DNA of 32,518 bases, from assembly GCA_937901915.1 (NCBI GenBank), contig CALGUD010000113.1, forward strand, positions 1 to 32,518, given 5' to 3'. Made by a program: the position numbers and the translations under genes. The DNA comes from an uncultured Flavobacteriaceae bacterium (GTDB lineage Bacteria > Bacteroidota > Bacteroidia > Flavobacteriales > Flavobacteriaceae). The first letter of the stretch is position 1, and every line of letters begins with the position of its first letter. Shown piece after piece: positions 1 to 5,547 of the stretch. The notes beneath the pieces are model-generated. The model saw only the letters and a program-made list of their open reading frames with translations, was not told where the DNA came from and ran no database searches.

Positions 1-49
1 ACTCAAACTCGTGTTCTTCGGAGTGTGGGTTCGATTCCCACCCAAGGTA
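1..49 (+). tRNA. tRNA-Leu(CAA), 3' part only
   Basis: This is the 3' portion of a class II tRNA whose 5' part lies before the window. A CAA anticodon fits at 4-6, with T at 3 as U33, followed by the 3' anticodon strand. A long variable arm with a TTCG loop at 17-20 comes next, then the T arm (GTGGG, TTCGATT, CCCAC at 25-41). The acceptor strand CCAAGGT at 42-48 would pair with the common leucine start GCCTTGG. Base A49 is the discriminator and CCA is not encoded. The anticodon is read from the loop register only, because the 5' half is missing; the leucine identity rests on the variable arm and acceptor strand. Confidence 0.85.
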
Positions 50-52
50 CTT

Positions 53-82
53 AAATCCCATTTCTCTGAAGTGGGATTTTAC
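53..82 (+). terminator. intrinsic terminator of the tRNA-Leu gene
   Basis: A 12-bp stem pairs 53-64 with 68-79 around a 3-base TCT loop (one G-T pair at 61/71) and ends in a T run. It lies 3 bases after the tRNA end. The left arm of this hairpin, without the right arm, recurs at 1394-1409. Confidence 0.8.
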
Positions 83-102
83 ATTTATTAGCACATAACA
101 CC

Positions 103-130
103 AATATAAAAGTAGGGAGTGTGGGTTCCC
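103..130 (+). repeat. tRNA-Leu T-arm-derived repeat, copy 2
   Basis: GGAGTGTGGGTTC at 116-128 repeats bases 20-32 of the tRNA exactly. In this copy the T loop is shortened, so the G run and C run are joined by TT. AATATAAAA at 103-111 lies just upstream, as it does in the third copy at 1342-1350. Copies 2 and 3 therefore share a unit absent from the tRNA itself, which suggests they arose from each other. Confidence 0.6.
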
Positions 131-208
131 CTATTTAGATATTAAGGTAAGTTAATCTTTATATGACTTTATTAATTAATTTTGCTTGGAGTAGAAAACT
201 CCTAGCTT

Positions 209-1198
209 ATGCATTTTAACCAACTAGTATTACCAATAATTTTAGCAATTATCTCCATAAAATGTGGGGACACTAGTTTTGCAGAATCCTCGGGCACAAA
301 AGAAAGAGGATGTTTCGAATTTTACTCCTTAGCCAATCCAGGTTACTGCTCATTTTTATCAAAAGATTTCGAATCGAGTATTTATTATTATTCAAAAGCA
401 TTTGAGTTAAGAAGTGAGGGATGCAATGCTTCTGACTACAGGAATGACCATTATTTCTTTACTAAAGCTCTCATAAAGAAAGGAAGATATAGTGAAGCTA
501 GGGAAACTTTGCAAAGTTCAATTTTATATGGAGAATTGGACTGGAAGAATATTATTAAAGATTCTATTTTAAATATTAAGCATGCAAATAAAGCCATAAT
601 ATCTAAATCCGAGTTCGATTCCATAAAATCTATTCGAAATAGCCAAATGAATTTAGGGCTCAGAAAAGTTATTGATTCTATGGTGTCAAAAGATCGATAT
701 TATAGATTAATGGCAAACGATGTATTGGAATCCAAAATCGATTCAATCAAGGAACTTCAACTTAAAATTGACGCTGAAAACGAAAGGAGGTTTATATCTA
801 TATTCAAGGAATATGGTTTCCCTGGTATGAGTAAAATTGGAACTGATGATGCAGACATTTTGCTTATGCATATGTCTTTGCCGAATAGAAAGAAACTCTT
901 TCCCGAGCTCTTGAAAGAGGTTGATAAGGGTGCTATCAATCCGGACATTCTAGGAATGATGATTGATCAGGAACTTGTTTTTGTAGGAGGTGGATATCAA
1001 AAATATGGCTACTTTATAGATAGGGATGAGATGTATGTCAATCACTTTACAACTTTTAAAGTTAACAACCTTGATTCTATTAATAAATACAGGAAGGAGA
1101 TTGGAGCTATCTCCTTAGAATGTGCTGCAATAAAAAACAATGTCAAAATGCCTATGACTTTAGACTTTATCTATGTACCAGAAGACAGATCAAAATGA
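209..1198 (+). CDS. exported protein with a DUF6624-like C-terminal region
   Basis: This is a 329-residue protein. Residues 1-25 look like a signal peptide ending SFA; C19 is present, but the bases around it are a poor lipobox. Residues about 50-115 carry TPR-like helical pairs. Residues about 185-275 follow a pattern I associate with DUF6624: an N-rich start, a G-P motif, LLMHMS, a P-LL+ helix, then D-E---GGG-QKYG. Function is unknown. A TAATTTTG element at 177-184 could be a -7 box. The stop overlaps the ATG of the next small frame (ATGA), so the two are probably translationally coupled. The gene is low in GC and enclosed by tRNA-derived repeats, consistent with acquired cargo. Family assignment is tentative. 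Confidence 0.75.
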   Translation: MHFNQLVLPIILAIISIKCGDTSFAESSGTKERGCFEFYSLANPGYCSFLSKDFESSIYYYSKAFELRSEGCNASDYRNDHYFFTKALIKKGRYSEARETLQSSILYGELDWKNIIKDSILNIKHANKAIISKSEFDSIKSIRNSQMNLGLRKVIDSMVSKDRYYRLMANDVLESKIDSIKELQLKIDAENERRFISIFKEYGFPGMSKIGTDDADILLMHMSLPNRKKLFPELLKEVDKGAINPDILGMMIDQELVFVGGGYQKYGYFIDRDEMYVNHFTTFKVNNLDSINKYRKEIGAISLECAAIKNNVKMPMTLDFIYVPEDRSK

Positions 1199-1326
1199 TT
1201 GTAATTTTCACCACATCTTATGATTTAGCTACAACTTTAGTGTGTAAAAGGTTAAATAAAAACTTTCTTAGGATTAATAGTGATATTGATGAAATAGAAG
1301 TTGTCATTGACCTTTTTACTTCCTAG
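1195..1326 (+). pseudogene. N-terminal stump of an ATP-grasp peptide maturase (GwsG/MvdD-like)
   Basis: A 43-codon frame starts at the ATG that overlaps the previous stop. It reads MIVIFTTSYDLATTLVCKRL and continues through NFLRINSDID to a TAG. The hydrophobic beta strand, the T-x-x-V helix and the F-x-R-I-N strand resemble the first 40 residues of the pre-ATP-grasp domain in grasp-with-spasm and microviridin-type maturases, which ligate side chains of ribosomal peptides. A full enzyme has about 300 residues, so the ATP-grasp core is absent. The frame ends 15 bases before the AATATAAAA part of the third tRNA-derived repeat, which suggests recombination at that point removed the rest. It could instead be a small unrelated protein. 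Confidence 0.45.
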
Positions 1327-1341
1327 AATTACAAATACAAT

Positions 1342-1409
1342 AATATAAAACATGGAGTGTGGGTTCCCACGACCATTCGGGACCACTTAGGTGCTTAAAT
1401 CCCATTTCT
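1342..1409 (+). repeat. tRNA-Leu 3'-end-derived repeat, copy 3 (att-like)
   Basis: GGAGTGTGGGTTC at 1354-1366 repeats tRNA bases 20-32 exactly. Bases 1389-1409 repeat bases 45-65 with one mismatch, at the discriminator position. The copy therefore runs from the variable arm through the acceptor end into the left half of the terminator, but has a shortened T loop and an extra stretch between the two blocks. The right half of the terminator hairpin is missing. This resembles the direct repeat left by integration into the 3' end of a tRNA gene. Confidence 0.65.
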
Positions 1410-1431
1410 TTATGATTTCTGATGATATTTA

Positions 1432-2268
1432 CTATTTAACAATTTTTTTCTTGGATAAAAGAAACTCTAATTCTTTCAATTGATCATTAATATCAGATAA
1501 GTATAATTGGTCTTGTAATTCATTATAGTAGTCACGTCTTCGATGTCCCCTATTGAATAATTCCAAAGATTTATTAAAATATATTTTCGCTTCTTTAAGG
1601 CTATCTAGACTTACATAAGATTTTCCTAAATTGTAATAAGCTTCAGAATCATTATCACTCAATTTTAAGCAAACTTTAAAATTTTCAATAGCTTTTTCGT
1701 AATTACCAAGCTCATTCAGGATAATTCCTTTATACAAAAACACATCAGAATTTACCCAAGATGTATCTTTGGCAGAATTTATACAAGTATCAAAATTTTT
1801 TAATGCCTTATCATAGTTTTTTAAACCTTTGTATGATAAACCAAGTAAGTGATATATGTTATCTCCCCACGGAGCGTCCACAAAATTTGGAGTTAAAGTA
1901 TCTAATCTGGTTAAGTCATCTATACAACCTTGGTAATCCCTAAGTTTATCGAGTTTTAACCATCCTCTATATCCTAAGTGTGATTTTGGATCTATCTCAA
2001 CTGCCTTATTTAGCAATTCAAATCCTTTTTCATAATCTCCTCTTTTATTATAAGCAACAGATTTCTCGAAATAGGCATCTGAGTAAGTAGGATATTGAAA
2101 AATTAAAATATCAAATATTTTTTGAGATACGAACATGCCTTGAGTGTGTTCAGCAAAAGAAAAACGTTTTTCCTTTGGAGAAGCTAGCAAAAGATAACAA
2201 ATTAGTAAAATACCTAAAATGAATAATATTGAAAATATAATCTTAATAAGATATAGCCATTTTTTCAT
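1432..2268 (-). CDS. membrane-anchored tetratricopeptide repeat protein
   Basis: This is a 278-residue protein with one N-terminal membrane segment (residues about 8-30) and no obvious cleavage site, so the rest should face the periplasm. At least four TPR units are visible: about 61-94, 140-170, 176-209 and 210-243. They carry the usual G-Y-A-F-P spacing, for example NLGKSY and FNKSLEL. Such proteins usually scaffold protein contacts; no catalytic motif is seen. The start lies two bases after the stop of the EF-hand/TonB-C-like gene upstream, so the two form an operon. The stop lies 23 bases from the tRNA-derived repeat, at the edge of the putative island. The partner is not identifiable from sequence. 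Confidence 0.8.
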   Translation of the reverse strand: MKKWLYLIKIIFSILFILGILLICYLLLASPKEKRFSFAEHTQGMFVSQKIFDILIFQYPTYSDAYFEKSVAYNKRGDYEKGFELLNKAVEIDPKSHLGYRGWLKLDKLRDYQGCIDDLTRLDTLTPNFVDAPWGDNIYHLLGLSYKGLKNYDKALKNFDTCINSAKDTSWVNSDVFLYKGIILNELGNYEKAIENFKVCLKLSDNDSEAYYNLGKSYVSLDSLKEAKIYFNKSLELFNRGHRRRDYYNELQDQLYLSDINDQLKELEFLLSKKKIVK

Positions 2269-2270
2269 AC

Positions 2271-2780
2271 TTAAAAAATATCTACGATTTTTCCATCAAT
2301 TATTTTAAAGTGAATTTGATAATAACTATCAACTGGAGTTCCATCTTCTAAAGTTCCGGCCTTCCAATTATTTAATTTCATCACAGCATTTTTTAGTTTT
2401 TCTATAATTGAAGCACTAAAAGTTGTATATAACAACTTTTTATCTACTGCTTTAAAACGATATCGTCCAGCTTGTCCCTCACAATTTACAATGAATCTAA
2501 AAGTAATATAGCCTGACTTTCTATTAAATTCAATATTTTCATGTTTTAAATAGTCAAGAATTGTTTCACGAATAGCTTTTCTTTCTCCTATATAGCTTGT
2601 CTTCACAAAATAATATTGAAAAATTCTATCTTCATTACAAATTTTGAAATCAGATCTGTCAATACTTCCATCAAAATTTATATCACCTACATCATTTTTA
2701 ATCAGGTAATTGATCCAAATTATGAGACCTAAAAGAATTAAAAAGCTGACACTTAGAATCAAATTGATGTGCTTCTTCAT
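2271..2780 (-). CDS. membrane-anchored protein with EF-hand loop and TonB C-terminal-like domain
   Basis: This is a 169-residue protein. A membrane segment covers residues about 6-27. A near-perfect EF-hand/dockerin calcium loop follows, with D33, N35, D37, G38, I40 and D44. From about residue 95 onward the pattern FIVNCEGQAGR, a helix with K-L--W--G and a final YYQIHFKI strand resembles TonB C-terminal-like domains common in Flavobacteriia. It lacks the Pro-rich spacer of a true energy transducer, so it more likely uses the fold for binding. It is co-transcribed with the TPR gene downstream. From memory, such pairs occur near peptide-maturation genes in this phylum, but that link is inference. 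Confidence 0.75.
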   Translation of the reverse strand: MKKHINLILSVSFLILLGLIIWINYLIKNDVGDINFDGSIDRSDFKICNEDRIFQYYFVKTSYIGERKAIRETILDYLKHENIEFNRKSGYITFRFIVNCEGQAGRYRFKAVDKKLLYTTFSASIIEKLKNAVMKLNNWKAGTLEDGTPVDSYYQIHFKIIDGKIVDIF

Positions 2781-2843
2781 AATACTAGGTGTATGTTATC
2801 TATGCTTTTACTTTAAACATTTCTATCAGTATAGCTTTTCATT

Positions 2844-2873
2844 GGTTTAAACCTCTTAACTTTTAAGTTAAGA
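2844..2873. repeat. two abutting palindromes at the end of the ParE toxin gene
   Basis: GGTTTAAACC at 2844-2853 is a perfect palindrome. Directly after it, 2854-2862 pairs with 2865-2873 in a 9-bp stem with a 2-base centre. The second palindrome covers the toxin stop codon at 2863-2865. Neither is followed by a long T run on the minus strand, so this is a weak terminator at best. It could also be a protein-binding or processing site between the toxin-antitoxin operon and the next minus-strand operon. Confidence 0.5.
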
Positions 2874-3156
2874 ACTTTACTAAATCTCTACCCCCATACA
2901 GAATTCTTACAATTCGAATATGATCATCCAGTATCCTATAGAATATTACGTGAGAGGCATAAGGCATACTGTACAGGCCTATTTTTATTTCATTTCGTTT
3001 TTTTCCAATTCCTGGATTAACAGCTATGGCCACGATCTGGTTTTGTAGATCACTTAAGTACTTTATTGCTTGTGAAAATCCAAACTTGTATTCGCCAAAA
3101 TCAAAGATTTCCTCAATATCCTTTTCTGCTTCTTCAGATAAAATATACTTATACAT
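2863..3156 (-). CDS. RelE/ParE-family toxin (module 1)
   Basis: This is a 97-residue protein of the RelE/ParE fold. The N-terminal strand YILSEEAEKDIEEI, the helix with Q-V-A-I--NPGIGKKRNEI, and the C-terminal pair VIFYRIL and IRIVRILYGGRDL are typical of ParE-like proteins, which poison DNA gyrase. RelE relatives instead cleave mRNA, and the sequence alone does not settle which applies. The gene overlaps the antitoxin stop by one base (TAATG), giving tight coupling. Length is normal for the family and no break is seen. Confidence 0.9.
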   Translation of the reverse strand: MYKYILSEEAEKDIEEIFDFGEYKFGFSQAIKYLSDLQNQIVAIAVNPGIGKKRNEIKIGLYSMPYASHVIFYRILDDHIRIVRILYGGRDLVKFLT

Positions 3157-3380
3157 TATCTCTTTTTCTTAGAAGCGATTATTTCTTCAAGGGTTCTTTT
3201 GCTATCGGGGCCTTCCCAGCCCTTTTCAATTTCCTGTCTCAAGTCATTAATAACTTTTTCACGATAAATGCTATGAAGCCTTAATGCGTCTCTTATGACT
3301 TCACTATTGTTTTGATATTCACCAGACTCAACTTGTTTGGCAATATATTCTTCCTGTTTTTTTGTGAAACTTATATTCAT
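3156..3380 (-). CDS. ParD/CC2985-type antitoxin (module 1)
   Basis: This is a 74-residue ribbon-helix-helix antitoxin starting at the ATG at 3380; a TTG six bases upstream is a less likely start. The N-terminal SFTKKQEEYIAKQVESGEY, then NNSEVIRDALRLH, is the classical ParD DNA-binding segment. The C-terminal helix (about 45-74) ending in EEIIASKKKR should wrap the toxin. The pair probably represses its own promoter. A TATATTTG -7-like element lies on the minus strand at 3412-3419, within an inverted repeat. Confidence 0.9.
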   Translation of the reverse strand: MNISFTKKQEEYIAKQVESGEYQNNSEVIRDALRLHSIYREKVINDLRQEIEKGWEGPDSKRTLEEIIASKKKR

Positions 3381-3397
3381 ATTCAAATATATAAAAT

Positions 3398-3424
3398 ATG
3401 TCCATTTTAGACAAATATAGACAT
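3398..3424 (-). promoter_or_regulatory. promoter/operator region of toxin-antitoxin module 1
   Basis: ATGTC at 3398-3402 is the inverse of GACAT at 3420-3424, and a second GACA half-site lies at 3410-3413. A minus-strand TATATTTG, matching the Bacteroidota -7 consensus TAnnTTTG, occupies 3412-3419 between these half-sites. A repressor bound here would cover the promoter. No convincing -33 TTTG was found at the usual spacing. Confidence 0.4.
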
Positions 3425-3502
3425 GAGTTCATTAAAGTGAGTTCAACAAAGTAAAAGATGATATACATTTCAAAATAGCAATTATAAAATATTTACTATA
3501 TT

Positions 3503-3519
3503 TACGTATATCATACGTA
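3503..3519 (+). promoter_or_regulatory. perfect inverted repeat, probable operator of toxin-antitoxin module 2
   Basis: TACGTAT at 3503-3509 and ATACGTA at 3513-3519 form a perfect 7-bp inverted repeat around ATC, ending 12 bases before the antitoxin ATG. Size and position fit an autoregulatory operator for a dimeric ribbon-helix-helix antitoxin. Confidence 0.6.
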
Positions 3520-3531
3520 TAAATTTTAAAT

Positions 3532-3786
3532 ATGATTAGGAAAGAGTTACATTTAGACGAAAATATTCTCCGTATTTTAGAAAAAGAAGCTAAAAATCAG
3601 AACCGGAGTTTAAAAAATTATTTGGAACATATTGCCATCCAACAGGCAAAATTTCTTGAGGAGCCATCTAAAGAATATACAATCATGATGGACGATTTGC
3701 TTGATAAGTTTGAAAAAAAGGAGATTGAATTTTCATCCATAGAAAATGTTCTAAATCGCAATGACCTATCAGATACAAGTATCTAA
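3532..3786 (+). CDS. ribbon-helix-helix antitoxin (module 2)
   Basis: This is an 84-residue protein. Residues about 4-35 (ELHLDENILRILEKEA, then NRSLKNYLEHIA) have the strand, helix, turn, helix pattern of a ribbon-helix-helix DNA-binding domain. The acidic, helical C-terminal half would bind and neutralise the toxin. Its 3' end overlaps the toxin start by 26 bases in another frame, a common toxin-antitoxin arrangement that enforces coupling. An inverted repeat just upstream is the likely operator. It is divergent from module 1 and shares a roughly 150-base control region with it. It is not clearly homologous to the other two antitoxins in this window. Confidence 0.8.
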   Translation: MIRKELHLDENILRILEKEAKNQNRSLKNYLEHIAIQQAKFLEEPSKEYTIMMDDLLDKFEKKEIEFSSIENVLNRNDLSDTSI

Positions 3787-4039
3787 AGAATCGGAAAAAG
3801 ACCTCACTAAAGCAATATGCCATTATAAAATAAAAGGTGTTGAAGAAAATTTTTTAGATAATTTTATTACACAAATCAATTATCTAAAATGGAACCCTTT
3901 CTTGTTTCAAATCAGATATAAAAATATCAGGAAAATCCATTTCAGTAATTTTAAATATTCAATACACTATATTGTAGAAAACCAAATAGTTTTCATATTA
4001 AGAATTCTCAGTCATAGGGAAGAATATGATGAATTTTGA
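3761..4039 (+). CDS. RelE/ParE-family toxin (module 2)
   Basis: This is a 92-residue protein with the ParE-like layout: an initial strand YQIQVSKESEKDL, paired helices to about residue 45, an NPFLFQIRYKNIR segment, then strands HFSNFKYSIHYIV and IVFILRILSHRE. The terminal R-I-L-H-R pattern is characteristic of the fold. The ATG lies inside the antitoxin gene and was chosen because it gives a full-length toxin with the expected N-terminal strand. The target (gyrase or ribosome-bound mRNA) cannot be told from sequence. It ends 44 bases before the convergent small HMA-like gene. Confidence 0.85.
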   Translation: MTYQIQVSKESEKDLTKAICHYKIKGVEENFLDNFITQINYLKWNPFLFQIRYKNIRKIHFSNFKYSIHYIVENQIVFILRILSHREEYDEF

Positions 4040-4083
4040 AACTCCAATACTTTTAAATTATATATTTTACCTGCAAATAGCTG

Positions 4084-4302
4084 TCAATCAACCAACGGCT
4101 CACAATAAAAACCCTGGTTATTTAACAAATAAATTACATCATTCTCTGTTAAATTTTCTGCCGCTTCAATTCTTAATACATTATCTATATCTTCAGTATC
4201 TACAGTCCATTTAGATATAGTAGAGTGTTCCTTAAAAAGAGGTTTTAAGGATTTTGCCTTTTTCTTGGTTTTAATGTCTGTCCGGAATATAAGTAATTTC
4301 AT
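4084..4302 (-). CDS. small HMA-like (ferredoxin-fold) protein without the metal-binding cysteines
   Basis: This is a 72-residue protein. The order strand (KLLIFRTDI), helix (AKSLKPLF), strand (ISKWTVDTED), strand (NVLRIEA), helix (NDVIYLLNNQ), strand (GFYCEPL) matches the heavy-metal-associated fold. The CxxC metal site of copper chaperones is replaced by T-D-I-K, and the single Cys is near the C-terminus, so metal transfer is unlikely. It lies 45 bases after the small membrane-protein gene and on the same strand, so it is probably the third gene of the sigma-factor operon. A role in signalling or protein contact is a guess. Confidence 0.7.
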   Translation of the reverse strand: MKLLIFRTDIKTKKKAKSLKPLFKEHSTISKWTVDTEDIDNVLRIEAAENLTENDVIYLLNNQGFYCEPLVD

Positions 4303-4347
4303 CTTGTACCCTGTTTTTGATTTCTTTCGTTCGATTTTTAATCATAA

Positions 4348-4755
4348 TTACTTTTCCAGTGTCTCATCCTCATCTTCTTTATGTAAATTTTCTACATATT
4401 CCTTATATGCCTGGTCTCCTTTTTCTGTCCAAAACTTATCATAATATTTCCATTTGGAAAAATCACTTTTATCTCCTTTTTTACAACCTGATTTTGAACC
4501 TTTGGAAGATTCTTTCCCGCCTCCGCCTCCGCAGCCACCAAGAAGGATCTTGGAAAGTATAAATATCCCAACTGCCTGCCAGTAATTAATAGTTGATAAC
4601 CCGAACAAATCCGGCATTAACCAATTCCACAGCCACATAATAATATATCCGAATAGTATGGCTAATCCTACCACAGCAATTATTCCCAACAGTATCCATC
4701 CGGCAATTTCTCCGGGGGACTTACGCCTCATTTTATGTTTAAAAAAGTTTGTCAT
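4348..4755 (-). CDS. small membrane protein with a Gly-Cys-rich linker, in a sigma-factor operon
   Basis: This 135-residue protein is of unrecognised family. Two hydrophobic segments lie at about residues 18-48 and 58-76. A GGCGGGGG stretch follows, then a Lys/Ser-rich stretch and a charged C-terminal tail ending DEDETLEK. A basic N-terminus (KHKMRRK) suggests the N-terminus is cytoplasmic, and with two passes so is the tail. It starts 6 bases after the sigma-factor stop, so the two are co-translated. The position is that of an anti-sigma factor, but it has no recognisable zinc-binding or FecR-type anti-sigma domain, so this role is only an inference from context. Confidence 0.7.
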   Translation of the reverse strand: MTNFFKHKMRRKSPGEIAGWILLGIIAVVGLAILFGYIIMWLWNWLMPDLFGLSTINYWQAVGIFILSKILLGGCGGGGGKESSKGSKSGCKKGDKSDFSKWKYYDKFWTEKGDQAYKEYVENLHKEDEDETLEK

Positions 4756-4761
4756 TTTGTT

Positions 4762-5307
4762 TTAATTTAGTTCGTTTATTTTTTTTAATTCTAATTTTTT
4801 ATAGAGTTGCGAAATTGCCCTATGCCTCCTGGACATCAGGGTTCCTTCGGGTATCTGAGTTTCTATTGATAATTCTTTATAGGTATATCCTTCAAAATCT
4901 ATTGCAAGTATAATGTTTCGATAATCCGGTTTCAGGGTCATAATAGCACTCTTTAGTTCCTCTTTCATTTCTTCGGAATAGGAATTGTCGGACTTATCAT
5001 ATAACAGCTCAGTAAATTCAATTAATTTATGTTCGTACTCCTCTATAGAACTATTGTTTTTTTTATTCTCCCTCATTACATCAATAATTTTATTTTTAAT
5101 TGAGTGGTATACAAACCCGGCAACATTGTTAATGGGTGAGTACCTGTCGGCCCCGGAAAATAGTTTTAATGCAACATCCTGGATAATATCTTCGGCATCA
5201 CGGTTCACACTGGCTCTTAGTTTAGAGTTTACGTACGCCGTAAGCGAATAATATTCCTGACTGAAAAATTCTTTAAGTTTTTTATTGTTTTCCCTGTCCG
5301 AGGCCAT
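4762..5307 (-). CDS. RNA polymerase ECF-type sigma-70 factor
   Basis: This is a 181-residue sigma factor of the extracytoplasmic-function class. Region 2 lies at about residues 14-85 (SLTAYVNSKL, DAEDIIQDVALKLF, GFVYHSIKNKIIDVMRENKK). Region 4 lies at about 120-175 (LKPDYRNIILAIDFEGYTYK, then SIETQIPEGTLMSRRHRAIS), a helix-turn-helix that reads the -35 element. It directs RNA polymerase to a specific regulon, which is not deducible here. It is the first gene of a three-gene minus-strand run with a membrane protein and an HMA-like protein. The 240-base gap before it, shared with the tamL end, is AT-rich and probably holds its promoter; I see no clear ECF consensus there. Confidence 0.92.
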   Translation of the reverse strand: MASDRENNKKLKEFFSQEYYSLTAYVNSKLRASVNRDAEDIIQDVALKLFSGADRYSPINNVAGFVYHSIKNKIIDVMRENKKNNSSIEEYEHKLIEFTELLYDKSDNSYSEEMKEELKSAIMTLKPDYRNIILAIDFEGYTYKELSIETQIPEGTLMSRRHRAISQLYKKLELKKINELN

Positions 5308-5547
5308 TTAAAAACCTATTTTGAGTGGTTTTTCAATTATAAAGACGATGCTTTTCAAATTCATTGCATTTTTTTTGAAATTATTTTTTAAAATGGCCTA
5401 AAAAAAAGCCCTTGACCATTTATAATTACCGTTAAATGCCGACAATATAAATCGTAAAAAATACAAAAGTGATGGATTAGAAGTATTTATACAACTAAAC
5501 TTCATGGAGTTCGGTCAATGCCAAAAATATAATTGTAAAGGTTTTGT

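Noticed and set aside
1120..1194. Upstream in-frame extension of the maturase-like stump
   Set aside because: It reads through the end of the 329-residue gene; the ATGA overlap at 1195 is the natural start.
2271..2780. Full TonB energy transducer
   Set aside because: The TonB C-terminal-like fold is present, but the Pro-rich periplasm-spanning linker and any ExbB/ExbD neighbours are missing.
5308..5547. Possible small RNA or gene in the gap between tamL and the sigma factor
   Set aside because: Only AT-rich sequence with weak 5-bp inverted repeats; no convincing promoter-terminator pair or reading frame.
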